This document shows positions 8,653-17,874 of a stretch of 64,000 nucleotides of DNA, one piece after another. Numbering within the stretch: the stretch's first letter is position 1; every line of letters begins with the position of its first letter. The translations under genes and the position numbers were made by a program. The stretch spans positions 1,178,001 through 1,242,000 of the forward strand of contig NZ_AP018207.1 in NCBI RefSeq assembly GCF_002367995.1. Direction: 5' to 3'. Source of the DNA: Calothrix brevissima NIES-22. Lineage in GTDB: Bacteria; Cyanobacteriota; Cyanobacteriia; Cyanobacteriales; Nostocaceae. The notes below the pieces were generated by a model. That model ran no database searches. It was not told where the DNA came from and was given only the letters and a program-made list of their open reading frames with translations.

Positions 8653-8933
8653 TTTTTGTAACTAACTTTCCTCGTCACAATATTCACCCTTGGGGAATTC
8701 AAAATTTTACAATTCAAAATTGAAGACCCCCATTGATATTTTTTTATCGGCAAAATTGCTCATTGACAAAAGCAGATTAATTAGCAAATCTGCAAATGTT
8801 AATTTATGCTTTAATTTTTTGAATAAATCGCAGTTTTATGTATTACGAAAAAAGCGATCGCTCTTGCCAAAACTTTTGTAGAGCGATCGCTATTAATATG
8901 ATTAAGGGGTGGACAATTGCCCGCCCCAGAGAT

Positions 8934-9443
8934 TTAGATATCGGTTTCGCTCAATTCGCGAGTGATATGGTCAAATGGCTCATCAACAAAGGCGGTATTA
9001 GCCACGCCTGCTGCTGCTACTTGTGCCTTGACGATATCCTTCATGATTTGTACGCCGCGTACTGTGGGGCCGATGGGTACACCTAAAGAATTGTAAGTTT
9101 CGCGCAACCCTTGTAGTACCCGCTCATCCAATACATTGGTATTGCCAGCCACTAGCGCGTATGTAGCATAGCGCAAGTAGTAATCTAAATCCCGCAGACA
9201 AGCAGCATAACGACGAGTTGTATAAGCATTCCCGCTAGGGCGAATCAACTCTGGCAATTCTTCAAATAATTTAGCACCAGACTGCTTGACAATTGCAGCT
9301 GCATTGGAATTGATTGCTCCCGCAGCTTGAATTCTTGCAGTACCACTATCAAAGTAGGATTTAAGGCTGTCGAGCGCATTCCGGTCAAAATACCGTCCAA
9401 CCACGTCATAATTCTTAATTAAAGTTGTTACTGCATCGCGCAT
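8934..9443 (-). CDS. apcF: Allophycocyanin beta-18 subunit
   Basis: 169-aa phycobiliprotein of the phycobilisome core, replacing one ApcB in the terminal-emitter trimer. Seen: start MRDAVTTLIKNYD, the chromophore region RRYAACLRDLDYYLRYATYA with the bilin-binding Cys, and the beta-subunit signature LRETYNSLGVPIGPTVRGVQIMK. The extended C-terminus FDHITRELSETDI separates ApcF from ApcB. The frame can be extended five codons to a TTG at 9458, but ATG 9443 fits family length and has GGGAGA about 8 nt upstream. Like most apcF genes it lies alone, away from apcABC. Confidence 0.95.
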   Translation of the reverse strand: MRDAVTTLIKNYDVVGRYFDRNALDSLKSYFDSGTARIQAAGAINSNAAAIVKQSGAKLFEELPELIRPSGNAYTTRRYAACLRDLDYYLRYATYALVAGNTNVLDERVLQGLRETYNSLGVPIGPTVRGVQIMKDIVKAQVAAAGVANTAFVDEPFDHITRELSETDI

Positions 9444-9661
9444 TCTGGTTTCTCCCAATCAATACTATCTATGGTTTGATATTTATTTGGCTGCTTTTAT
9501 GCACAGTCATTTTTTGTGCCAATTACAATATAGATTTCGGCACAAAACAATCTATCCGCTACTTAAGGATTCTATGCCAAAGTTGCCCCCTATGAGATGA
9601 TATGTTTGAGTTTTGTACAGATGTTACAGAAAGGTTAAATAACTCGGAAACTAAAAGAACT

Positions 9662-9704
9662 GTAACAAAAACTACAAATTTTCTTAATCTCCTATCATTA
9701 GGAT
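9662..9704 (+). promoter_or_regulatory. NtcA-activated promoter of glnA
   Basis: A perfect NtcA box GTA-N8-TAC (GTAACAAAAACTAC, 9662-9675) is followed after 23 nt by TAGGAT (9699-9704), matching the TAN3T -10 element at the spacing of class II NtcA-activated promoters. It sits 126 nt before the glnA start. The box equals the known arrangement at cyanobacterial glnA genes. Another promoter may overlap, because glnA is usually also transcribed in ammonium. Confidence 0.88.
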
Positions 9705-9800
9705 ATTCCAGGTGTGTCACAATTGGGTTCATCTCAGCAGGGTCAGCAAGCTTTGAAGATTCTAGGTTGAGTTTATTTAATTGGCAGAGAAGGAGTAACA

Positions 9801-11216
9801 ATGACAACCCCACAAGAAGTCTTGAAAAGAATTCAAGACGAAAAAATTCAGATGATTGATCTGAAATTCATCGATGCACCAGGGACATGGCAGCACCTCA
9901 CTGTGTACCATAACCAAATCGATGAGAGTTCATTCACTGATGGTGTACCTTTCGACGGTTCCAGTATTCGGGGTTGGAAAGGCATCGAAGAGTCAGACAT
10001 GACAATGGTTCTCGATCCAAACACTGCCTGGATCGATCCATTCATGAAAGAGCCAACACTAAGTATAATTTGTAGCATTAAAGAACCTCGCACAGGCGAA
10101 TGGTATAATCGCTGTCCCCGCGTAATTGCTCAAAAAGCCGTAGACTACTTAGTCTCTACCGGACTTGGTGACACAGCCTTCTTTGGCCCTGAAGCCGAAT
10201 TTTTCATTTTTGATGATGTCCGTTATGACCAAACTGCTAACGAAGGCTACTACCATGTAGATTCTGTAGAAGGTCGTTGGAACACAGGTAGAAAGGAAAG
10301 TCCCAACTTAGGTTATAAAACACGCTTCAAAGAAGGCTACTTCCCAGTACCGCCCACTGATAGCTTCCAAGATATCCGTACAGAAATGCTGTTAACAATG
10401 GCAGCTTGCGGCGTACCCATTGAAAAGCAGCACCACGAAGTTGCCACCGGTGGTCAATGCGAACTGGGTTTCAGATTTGGTAAGCTAATCGAAGCAGCAG
10501 ACTGGCTGATGACCTACAAATATGTCATCAAGAACGTTGCCAGAAAATATGGTAAAACCGTCACCTTTATGCCAAAACCAATTTTTGGTGATAACGGTTC
10601 GGGTATGCACTGTCACCAGTCTATCTGGAAAGGCGGTCAACCCCTATTTGGCGGTGATAAATATGCTGGTTTGAGCGAAATGGCACTGTACTACATCGGT
10701 GGTATCCTCAAACACGCACCAGCATTATTGGGAATCACCAACCCCACCACTAACTCTTACAAGCGTCTAGTACCTGGTTATGAAGCACCAGTTAACTTGG
10801 CTTACTCCCAAGGTAACCGTTCTGCTTCTGTGCGGATTCCTCTGTCTGGTAGTAACCCCAAAGCCAAGCGTTTAGAGTTCCGTTGTCCAGACGCTACCTC
10901 TAACCCTTACTTAGCATTTGCTGCTATGCTTTGTGCTGGTATTGATGGTATCAAAAATAAAATCCATCCCGGCGAACCTTTAGATAAGAACATCTATGAA
11001 CTATCTCCAGAAGAACTGGCGAAGATTCCTTCTACGCCCGGTTCTCTAGATTTGGCACTGTCAGCGCTGGAAAATGATCATGCTTTCTTAACAGATACTG
11101 GTGTATTCACAGAAGACTTTATCCAAAACTGGATTGAGTACAAGCTAGTTAATGAAGTTAAGCAGTTACAACTACGTCCTCATCCTTACGAATTTTATCT
11201 GTACTACGATTGCTAA
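9801..11216 (+). CDS. glnA: Glutamine synthetase type I
   Basis: 471-aa GSI that condenses glutamate and ammonium using ATP; it acts as a cytoplasmic dodecamer and is the entry enzyme of the GS-GOGAT cycle. Seen: the beta-grasp N-terminus with [10 protein letters not shown], metal and glutamate site [22 protein letters not shown], the Asn/Glu region NRSASVRIP, and the C-terminal [26 protein letters not shown] precedes the ATG. The Tyr loop KNIYEL is at the place where enterobacterial GS is adenylylated, but cyanobacterial GS is instead controlled by the small inhibitor proteins IF7/IF17, one of which (gifA) is encoded convergently just downstream. Regulation by NtcA is visible upstream. Confidence 0.98.
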   Translation: MTTPQEVLKRIQDEKIQMIDLKFIDAPGTWQHLTVYHNQIDESSFTDGVPFDGSSIRGWKGIEESDMTMVLDPNTAWIDPFMKEPTLSIICSIKEPRTGEWYNRCPRVIAQKAVDYLVSTGLGDTAFFGPEAEFFIFDDVRYDQTANEGYYHVDSVEGRWNTGRKESPNLGYKTRFKEGYFPVPPTDSFQDIRTEMLLTMAACGVPIEKQHHEVATGGQCELGFRFGKLIEAADWLMTYKYVIKNVARKYGKTVTFMPKPIFGDNGSGMHCHQSIWKGGQPLFGGDKYAGLSEMALYYIGGILKHAPALLGITNPTTNSYKRLVPGYEAPVNLAYSQGNRSASVRIPLSGSNPKAKRLEFRCPDATSNPYLAFAAMLCAGIDGIKNKIHPGEPLDKNIYELSPEELAKIPSTPGSLDLALSALENDHAFLTDTGVFTEDFIQNWIEYKLVNEVKQLQLRPHPYEFYLYYDC

Positions 11217-11310
11217 TTTTGATAACTAGCATCAGTAGGCATAAGGAAAGAAAGCTGAAGAGATAAGTTTTCTACCTTTTGCAACTGAATATTTCTTGCT
11301 GCTAATTTTT

Positions 11311-11338
11311 AAGCCACCCTTAGGGGTGGCTTTTTTTT
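11311..11338 (+). terminator. Rho-independent terminator of glnA
   Basis: Stem AGCCACCC/GGGTGGCT with a TTAG loop followed by eight T residues, about 95 nt past the glnA stop. Classic intrinsic terminator on the plus strand. Confidence 0.9.
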
Positions 11339-11361
11339 GAAGTTAATCGCTATCAGGATGC

Positions 11362-11390
11362 AAAACCCCCTTTGAAATTAAGGGGGTTTT
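11362..11390. terminator. Second hairpin between glnA and gifA
   Basis: AAAACCCCC and GGGGGTTTT arms around an 11-nt loop. The stem has T-runs on both strands, so it can serve as a back-up terminator for glnA and as the terminator of convergent gifA (stop at 11470). Confidence 0.7.
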
Positions 11391-11469
11391 TGATTAAAGC
11401 TGAGACACCTGATTTATCAGTCATGGTGTATTTGTTTCTCCTTCAACTCAGCTAAATTACACTTGCAAC

Positions 11470-11670
11470 CTAACTCATACCAGCGTGGCTACTGCCATAA
11501 AGTGTGCGCGAAGCTTGGTCTACCTTACCTTGAATAGGATTCCAATAATGAGACATTTCTTCAGGAAGACCAAGTTCTTGTGCGCTACGCATCAGCATCG
11601 ATTGTTGACGTTTCTTAACTTCTTGATATTGACGCACCATAATTGCACGAGATTTTTCTTCAATAGACAT
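11470..11670 (-). CDS. gifA: Glutamine synthetase inactivating factor IF7
   Basis: 66-aa basic, disordered inhibitor that binds GS directly and inactivates it when ammonium is plentiful. The sequence MSIEEKSRAIMVRQYQ, RQQSMLMRSAQELGLP and the C-terminal HYWNPIQGK...LYG match IF7 proteins of Anabaena in length and order; Arg residues in such positions contact GS. It is convergent with glnA, the same neighbourhood as glnA/gifA in Anabaena sp. PCC 7120. An NtcA box 75 nt upstream overlaps the presumed -35 region, which fits repression by NtcA under nitrogen shortage. Confidence 0.92.
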   Translation of the reverse strand: MSIEEKSRAIMVRQYQEVKKRQQSMLMRSAQELGLPEEMSHYWNPIQGKVDQASRTLYGSSHAGMS

Positions 11671-11744
11671 AACCTAGTCCTCTCTATTTTTTAGTTATAA
11701 ATAATTGGTTTCGTCTTTCTCTAATTAATATAGCAAACAATTCT

Positions 11745-11758
11745 GTAACAACAGCTAC
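11745..11758 (-). promoter_or_regulatory. NtcA box in repressor position upstream of gifA
   Basis: A perfect GTA-N8-TAC palindrome (GTAGCTGTTGTTAC on the minus strand). Only 12 nt separate it from TATATT, the likely -10, so bound NtcA would cover the -35 region and block RNA polymerase. This is the opposite geometry to the glnA box. Confidence 0.75.
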
Positions 11759-12118
11759 AAAATAGCTTTTTGCAACAAAACTTAACAATAAATATTACTT
11801 TATCGCGGAAGAAAACTATATGGCATCAGCCGCAAATGCCTATTGTGCATAGGCATCTAGCTTCAGGATGTTCTCCAAAACAGATATAAGCCTGTCTTAA
11901 GGTCAATTGCTGGTTTATTACAGTTATTTATATTTGAAGGGGAAATTCTCAGAAAGTCCAAAACCGTAATTTCTGGGAAATTGCCGATGAGTCGATTCTC
12001 GAGAAGGCAGGGATTTTACTGAAAAGTAAGATTCTCCAGCTTGCTGCTGTTTGATCAAAGGTAACTAAGTTACCATCAAAAGCAGATGAAAACATTGTTA
12101 ACAAAAGTTAATTAAACT

Positions 12119-12994
12119 ATGACAGTTATCTATCCCAGAAAATCTCCAAACGGAATGAGCGCGCGCGATATTCTCAAAAGAGTAGTAAGCGATCGCGAAT
12201 TGCATTTAATTATCCTCAACCGCTATCGGTACAGCGAACAGCGCAGTTGTAAAGACTTGACAGAGGTAATTGAACAGCTAGATGGACAGCCCAAGGAACT
12301 GATTAAAGATTTATCACACCATATAGCAGATGAAGCGCGTCATGCTATGTGGCTGACAGATTTGCTGGTAGATTTAGGGGCAGATATTGGCAAACCACCA
12401 GGGACTTCTTATATCGACGAATTCGATCGCCTCATAGATCGAGACTACTTCAATACCAAAACTGACTTAGAAGACGCTGTAATTTCTGGGTTAGCAGCGA
12501 TTAACATTACCGAAAAGCGTGGTTGTGAGTATTTCTCTGCTCACATATATGCATTAAAACAAGCACCACAAACTGAAGAAAATCTTAAAATTCGCGAAAC
12601 CATAGAAAGGATTTTGCCAGAGGAAGCCGGACATGTGCGCTGGGGTAATCGTTGGTTAGCACAAATAGCAGATAAAAGCCCAGAACATCGGCAAAAAGTT
12701 GAGCAAGCCAAGCGCAAGTATGCAGCAATTGAACAAGCGGCTTTTGAGTCCGGGATGGATATTACCTTAGGTGCAGAACTGCGACGAGTTGCCAAGTTAA
12801 TAGATGTGGCGAATACTATGCCTGTATGGCAACGTCCCCAATATCTCATGGAGCGGTTACCACAAACATTGCTAGCACCGGAATTGCAATTTACAAGGCT
12901 TCAAGTTGCCCAAAAAGCATGGGAACGAGATCCCCAAGCATTTATGGAGAAATTCGTGCCTATGTTTCTCAATGGCGTTCAAAATAGGGGCTAG
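12119..12994 (+). CDS. Ferritin-like domain protein
   Basis: 291-aa protein with two carboxylate/His motifs of the ferritin-like di-iron fold: IADEARHAMW and, about 110 residues on, PEEAGHVRWGNRW. These are the E-x-x-H pairs that normally hold two iron atoms inside a four-helix bundle. Mostly helical, no signal peptide or membrane segment. The second half (residues about 200-291) is an extra helical extension not present in small ferritins. Enzyme activity is unknown; oxidase or oxygenase activity is conceivable but nothing in the neighbourhood points to a pathway. No clear Shine-Dalgarno precedes the ATG. Confidence 0.75.
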   Translation: MTVIYPRKSPNGMSARDILKRVVSDRELHLIILNRYRYSEQRSCKDLTEVIEQLDGQPKELIKDLSHHIADEARHAMWLTDLLVDLGADIGKPPGTSYIDEFDRLIDRDYFNTKTDLEDAVISGLAAINITEKRGCEYFSAHIYALKQAPQTEENLKIRETIERILPEEAGHVRWGNRWLAQIADKSPEHRQKVEQAKRKYAAIEQAAFESGMDITLGAELRRVAKLIDVANTMPVWQRPQYLMERLPQTLLAPELQFTRLQVAQKAWERDPQAFMEKFVPMFLNGVQNRG

Positions 12995-13690
12995 GAGTTA
13001 GGGATTAGGGGCTAGGAAGAAGGACAAGGAGGACAAGGGAGACAAGGGGGACAATTGTACAGACAAGGGTTCATCGCGTCTCTAACAAATTATCATTGAC
13101 CATTGACCATTAGACTTCTTGCATAAATATTTTGGCGTTGTTGATTAATCATTTGAAAGGCTCACGCATAGACGCGGAGCGGCTTCCCGCAGGGTAGGCG
13201 CAAAGGCGCAAAGAAGAACGCGAAAATTAGGACTTTTGCAAGAGGTCTATTGAATAAGGTAACTCCAAAAAATAAATTATGCCAAATTGTAGGGGCGGGG
13301 TAACCCCGCCCCTACGAGTTGTGGATTTGGTAAGTAATGATGGGAATATTTTTTTATTTGGAAGTCCCTGATAGCTGTAGCCAGAGAGATTAAGACATCA
13401 ACCTAAAATAAAACCCGGTCAACGGTCAACCGTCAACAGTCAACAGCTATATCTGCAAAAAGGGCTGAAAACCTACAACCGAGATACTTTAAAAAAAATA
13501 AACAGTCTATGAATCTGGACGGCAGACAAGATAAAGTTAGACGCAGTATAAGTCCAGAATCAGGATCAAAGTAAATTTAGAAGAAAGTTTATGGAGATGT
13601 ATAATTAGCGCGTCTCCTATTTAATCGTATATAAACATAACGTTAAAAGCTGGCCGAATTTCTGTATTTCTGTACCCTGATAAGGAGCAT
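12995..13690. other. Repeat-filled intergenic region
   Basis: About 700 bp without a gene. Contents in order: a GGGGACAAGGAGGACAAG-type array (13018-13054), the TTGTACAGACAAGGGTTCATCGCG repeat (13057-13093), a perfect 13-bp-arm palindrome GTAGGGGCGGGGT/ACCCCGCCCCTAC (13289-13315), and a small element with STRR heptamers (13371-13450). AAGGAG just before 13691 belongs to the next gene. Confidence 0.75.
13371..13450 (+). repeat. Small terminal-inverted-repeat element with STRR core, copy 1
   Basis: Begins ATAGCTGTAG and ends CAACAGCTAT, so its ends pair. It shares the internal text GACATCAACCTAA-ATAAAACCC with a second copy at 58707-58809. Between them lie CAACGGT/CAACAGT heptamers. Confidence 0.7.
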
Positions 13691-16600
13691 ATGTGGCAAA
13701 AATCGAAACAAGATAGTGCAATATTCCGTTTGGCATTACTGCTAGCTGTGGGTACTATGCCTATGGCTGTGAATCTCTTAGTACCAAAACAGATACTGGC
13801 ACAATCTGCAACTGATGCTCCCGCTTTTCCTTTACCAACAACAGTAGAAAATGGGACTACAGTGCGGATTGATGGCTCAAGTGCCTTGAATGCAATCAAC
13901 CAAAACCTCAAACAAAGTTTTGAACAGCAATTTTCTGGAACGAAGGTTGAAGTTCAAGGGAATGGTACTGAGGCGGCACTGAAAGCTGTACTAGATGGTA
14001 GTGTAGATATCGCCGCCTTAGGTCGTGGCTTGACGAAAGAAGAACGGGCACAAGGTTTAGAGCAAGTGCGCTTGTACCGAGAAAAAATAGCGGTGATTGT
14101 CGGAGCGGACAATCCTTTTAAAGGTGGCTTGAGTAGTAGAGAATTTGCGCGGATTTTCCGAGGAAGAATTACAGATTGGTCGGAAGTTGGCGGTGTTAAG
14201 GGTAAAATCCGCTTGATCGATCGCCCGACAACTAGCGACACTCGCAATACTTTTCGGACTTATCCAGCTTTTAAGGCGGCTACTTTTGCTACAGGCTCTA
14301 CAGCAACTCAACTCACTGATGATAATACTGTAGAAATTGTCAAACAATTGGGTAATGACGGGATTAGCTATGCCTTAGCTAATCAAGTATCGCAAATACC
14401 TGGCGTGCGGGTTGTCCCCATAGATAAAGCTACGCCCACAGAAGAGAAATATGTCTTTTCTCAGCCTTTAGTTTACGTCTACAAGAAAAATCCCAGCCTT
14501 GGCGCGGCTAGTTTTTTAGGCTTTGCGATCGCACCTCCAGGACTCCAAGCCATCGAAACAGCCAGAACATCAGAAGCCGCCGCGATCGCTCAAGGACAAT
14601 TACCTACATTAGCTACCGCTAACGCCCCAACACCAGAAGCTACAACGGTTGCAACTAATACCTCACCTGTATCTGAGGCGACAACTACCACCGCCGATGC
14701 AAATACAACTGCTGCGCCTAAGGAGTCATCAGTAAATTCTGCTGCGAGTAACAATGGCACTTTACCAACACCATTGTTAATTCTACTACCTTTGTTGTTA
14801 CTGGGTGGTTTGGGTAGCTGGTTTGTGTTTTCCCGCAAAAAACCTTCGCCAGAAGAAGAAACAGCAGATAAGGATGTAGAATCAGTACCAACTGCGCCAC
14901 CATCACAACCAACATTTGCAAGTACATCAACTGAGGATGTTAGTATTAATGAGGACAATGCTTGGGATGCAGAAGCGCCAGCAGCAGTTGTGAATACTTC
15001 CTATCCCCATATACCAGAAGCCCCAGCAACTAACAGCGATTTAGCCAAAGAGGAAGAACCATCTCTAGGTACTGATAATTCTGAGCAGCAATTAGTAGCA
15101 TCAGATACTCAAAACACTGAAGCAGAACAACCACAGATAGAGTCTAACAATGCAGATGCGATCGCGTCCATTGGCGGTGCCGCTTTAGGAGGTGCAGCCA
15201 TAGTAGCTGGTGTTGCTGATGCAGCAGCAAATTCTACCGAGCAAAGTACTTCTATCGGTAACAGCAATTATGCGATCTGGGATGCACCAGAGTCTGAATT
15301 ACCTGCGAGCGAAACAACAGAGACAATTCCCACAGATGTAACCCCACAGACAGCAGATGAAAATTTACCCGTGATTGAAACAGCCGCGACAATTCCCGAT
15401 GTTGCGGATGTGACCGAACAGACAATAGCTGAAGATGTACCTGTGATTGAAACAGCCGCGACAATCCCAGATTTACCAGATGTGACCGAACAGACAGCAG
15501 ATGTAGATTTACCTGTGATTGAAACAGCCGCGACAATCCCAGATTTACCAGACATTCCCGAACAAACAACAGATGTGGATTTACCTGTCATTGAAACAGC
15601 CGCGACAATCCCCGATACAGCTGATGTTCAAGACTTAGCATTAGATGCGGTTGCAGATGCAGCAGAATCATTCCCTGACGATACAGAAGAAGAAATCATC
15701 GAAATCGTCTCGAATTTCCCAGAACAGACAGCTGAAACATCAACAAATGCACCAGAAGATGTTTCTCTGGGTAACTTAGGCGCATTAGCTGGTGGCGCAG
15801 CAGTAGCAGCAGGTGTAGGAATTGGCGCTTGGGCATCAATTTCCGGCAATAATCCAGATGTGGAAGTTAATGATAATACCAGCGATGCACCAGTAGAGAC
15901 AAATGTCAAGGATAGCGTTAACCTCAGACCCCATACACCGAAATGGGCTTATGCATCTTGGCACATTTCCGACAATGAAAAACAAGCAATAGAAGATGCT
16001 GATTCCCGGTTAGCGCTGCGACTGTACGATGTGACTGATATCGATTTGAGTTATCAGACTCCTCATTTGGTGCAGCAATATGAATGTGATGATACAGCAC
16101 AGGATCGCTTTATAGCCATTCCCGCAAGCGATCGCAATTACTTCGTTGAAATTGGCTATGTCACAACAGGCGATCGCTGGGTGAAAATTGCCCATTCCCC
16201 GACTGTGCGTGTATTTAGCAATCCCGCTTTACCCGGTGAAGATAATGATGATGATTTAGCCGATAATCTCCAAGACAGTATTACCTTCACACATCAAAGC
16301 GCAAAATCGGCTCAAGTCTCATGGCAAATTTCTGATGTTAACAAGCAAGTATTGCAACAATCAGGTCGTCAATTAGGCTTGCGGTTGTATGATGTCACAG
16401 GAATCGATCTCAGCTACCAAACCCCGCAGTTTATCCAGCAATATGAATTTGATTCCGCAACCGAAAGTAGCGTCATCGAAATTCCGGTTAGCGATCGCAA
16501 TTACATCGCCGAAATTGGCTATGCAGCAGATGGCGAAAATTGGATAGCGATCGCGCGATCGCAAACCGTGCGCTTTTTCAGTCCAGTTGCTACAGAAGAT

Positions 16601-17200
16601 CCAGAAAATGCTGGCTTACTAGAGACAGATCTTGAACCGCTAGAAAGTACTATTACACTCACACCCCGCACCGCCAAATGGGCTTATGTAACTTGGTACT
16701 TTGCTGAGACTGAACAACAACTATTAAATAATAGTGGAATTTCCCAACTGACAATTAAGCTGTACGATATCACCAGTCTTGACTTGAGTTATCAACATCC
16801 CCAGCTAGTACAACAGTACGATTGTGAGGTATTTTCAGGCGATCGCTTTGTCGCCATTCCCAACAGCGATAGAGACTACATCGTCGAAATTGGCTATCAA
16901 CAAGAAAACGAACCTTGGGTAACACTAGCACGTTCCAGCACCGTGCGCGTTTTCAGCCGTCCCTATCCTGATTTTTGGTTTGTCGCCGACGCAGAAATCA
17001 TTATCCACGGTGCAACCGAACCAGATGCAACCGTCAACATCGCTGGACATCCCATTAAACTCAAGCCAGATGGTACTTTCCATTTCCGCATTCCCTATTC
17101 TGACAGCTTAATCGAATATCTGATGACAGCAACTTCTGCTAACGGACAGCAGACTAGAAGCATTCATAAGAAATTCTCACAAGAGAATCCAGAAGTATAG
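13691..17200 (+). CDS. PstS-like domain / membrane helix / triple DUF4912 fusion protein
   Basis: 1169-aa protein, strong AAGGAG before the ATG. Domains seen: an N-terminal signal segment (residues about 12-38, ending ILAQS); a phosphate-binding-protein-like periplasmic domain (about 50-305: TVRIDGSSALNAIN, VQGNGTEAALKAVLDGSVDIAALGR, VGADNPF, FRGRITDWSEVGG, DRPTTSDTRNTF); a Thr/Ala linker; one membrane helix at about 358-380 followed by basic RKK; a long acidic Ala/Thr/Glu-rich region with four repeats of ETAATIPD (about 560-645) and two Gly/Ala-rich patches; then three DUF4912-like domains (about 741-845, 861-966, 985-1092), each with LRLYDVT or similar, LSYQ, QQYE/D, and SDRxYxxEIGY; and a short beta-type tail. 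Topology implies the DUF4912 part is cytoplasmic while the binding domain is periplasmic. No phosphate ABC genes are adjacent. Function unknown. Confidence 0.85.
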   Translation: MWQKSKQDSAIFRLALLLAVGTMPMAVNLLVPKQILAQSATDAPAFPLPTTVENGTTVRIDGSSALNAINQNLKQSFEQQFSGTKVEVQGNGTEAALKAVLDGSVDIAALGRGLTKEERAQGLEQVRLYREKIAVIVGADNPFKGGLSSREFARIFRGRITDWSEVGGVKGKIRLIDRPTTSDTRNTFRTYPAFKAATFATGSTATQLTDDNTVEIVKQLGNDGISYALANQVSQIPGVRVVPIDKATPTEEKYVFSQPLVYVYKKNPSLGAASFLGFAIAPPGLQAIETARTSEAAAIAQGQLPTLATANAPTPEATTVATNTSPVSEATTTTADANTTAAPKESSVNSAASNNGTLPTPLLILLPLLLLGGLGSWFVFSRKKPSPEEETADKDVESVPTAPPSQPTFASTSTEDVSINEDNAWDAEAPAAVVNTSYPHIPEAPATNSDLAKEEEPSLGTDNSEQQLVASDTQNTEAEQPQIESNNADAIASIGGAALGGAAIVAGVADAAANSTEQSTSIGNSNYAIWDAPESELPASETTETIPTDVTPQTADENLPVIETAATIPDVADVTEQTIAEDVPVIETAATIPDLPDVTEQTADVDLPVIETAATIPDLPDIPEQTTDVDLPVIETAATIPDTADVQDLALDAVADAAESFPDDTEEEIIEIVSNFPEQTAETSTNAPEDVSLGNLGALAGGAAVAAGVGIGAWASISGNNPDVEVNDNTSDAPVETNVKDSVNLRPHTPKWAYASWHISDNEKQAIEDADSRLALRLYDVTDIDLSYQTPHLVQQYECDDTAQDRFIAIPASDRNYFVEIGYVTTGDRWVKIAHSPTVRVFSNPALPGEDNDDDLADNLQDSITFTHQSAKSAQVSWQISDVNKQVLQQSGRQLGLRLYDVTGIDLSYQTPQFIQQYEFDSATESSVIEIPVSDRNYIAEIGYAADGENWIAIARSQTVRFFSPVATEDPENAGLLETDLEPLESTITLTPRTAKWAYVTWYFAETEQQLLNNSGISQLTIKLYDITSLDLSYQHPQLVQQYDCEVFSGDRFVAIPNSDRDYIVEIGYQQENEPWVTLARSSTVRVFSRPYPDFWFVADAEIIIHGATEPDATVNIAGHPIKLKPDGTFHFRIPYSDSLIEYLMTATSANGQQTRSIHKKFSQENPEV

Positions 17201-17201
17201 G

Positions 17202-17230
17202 GCATTGGGCATTGGGCATTGGGCATGGGA
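17202..17230. repeat. GGGCATT heptamer tandem repeat
   Basis: Three to four head-to-tail GGGCATT units just after the stop of the large fusion gene. Related CCCAATGCCCCATG runs occur at 17790-17822, 26936-27000, 33293-33308, 49255-49292 and 51890-51918; several contribute false upstream start codons to neighbouring genes. Confidence 0.85.
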
Positions 17231-17315
17231 AATACAGATTCACAAGGTATTCCTCATCAACAAAGTTCTCTCCCTCAACCCCTAGCCCCTAGCTCCTAGC
17301 CCCTAATACAATCTT

Positions 17316-17345
17316 CCCCCACCAGGCTAAAACTCTGGCTGGGGG
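17316..17345 (+). terminator. Hairpin, probable terminator of the 13.7-17.2 kb gene
   Basis: CCCCCACCAG pairs with CTGG-C-TGGGGG (one bulged C) around a 9-nt loop, followed by ATTCTTAT. It lies about 115 nt past the stop. The T-run is weak. Confidence 0.5.
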
Positions 17346-17530
17346 ATTCTTATACTATAAGACTTACGCACACTCTACTAATTCTTGGCGTTCTTGGCGT
17401 CTTCTCTGCGAGACGCTGCGCGAAGGCGGTTAAATAAATCAAGGTTTTTGGTAATTTTTGCGTAAATTCTGACTAATTTAAATAGTGTTTACGGCACATC
17501 TCTAATATTCTAGAGGGCATGGCATTGCCC

Positions 17531-17722
17531 ATTGGTGTCAACTTAACGCGAAACCAGCTTTGTAGCAAGCTTTTTGCCCTCACCCCCAACCCCTCTCCCA
17601 CCGGGAGAGGGGAGCAAGAGATTTAATTCCCCTTCTCCTGGGGGAGAAGGGGTTAGGGGATGAGGGCGAAAGTTTTTGTACAACGCCCGCCCTATATAGC
17701 TTTTAGCTTAAGTTGACACAGG
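17531..17722 (+). repeat. Variable-core palindromic element, copy 1
   Basis: Left end ATTGGTGTCAACTTAACGCGAAACC, right end TAGCTTTTAGC then TTAAGTTGACAC. The core holds two G/C-rich hairpins (CCCCTCTCCC-acc-GGGAGAGGGG and CCCCTTCTCC/GGAGAAGGGG). The same ends in inverse order bracket 35831-36031, with an unrelated core. It is inserted inside a family-A-like repeat, since GGGCATGGCATTGCCC lies left and GGGCATTGCCATGCCCC right of it. Confidence 0.8.
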
Positions 17723-17874
17723 TGGGCATTGCCATGCCCCTACCATCTGTCGCATTCTTTTTTCAAATTGGTATTACTGCACCTACTTTTTCCATGCCCA
17801 ATGCCCCATGCCCTATGCCCCATTCCAATTTTCCCTTTAGCTAATTTAGATATGGATGTACAATACAAATAAAG

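Noticed and set aside
13416-13446. CAACAGT-type tandem repeats as a possible CRISPR array
   Set aside because: Units are 7 nt and directly adjacent without spacers, so they are STRR repeats.
15252-15591. Two minus-strand frames of about 105 aa with regular repeats across the large fusion gene
   Set aside because: They are antisense to the four ETAATIPD repeats of the plus-strand protein; the periodicity comes from that coding repeat, and no ribosome-binding site exists.
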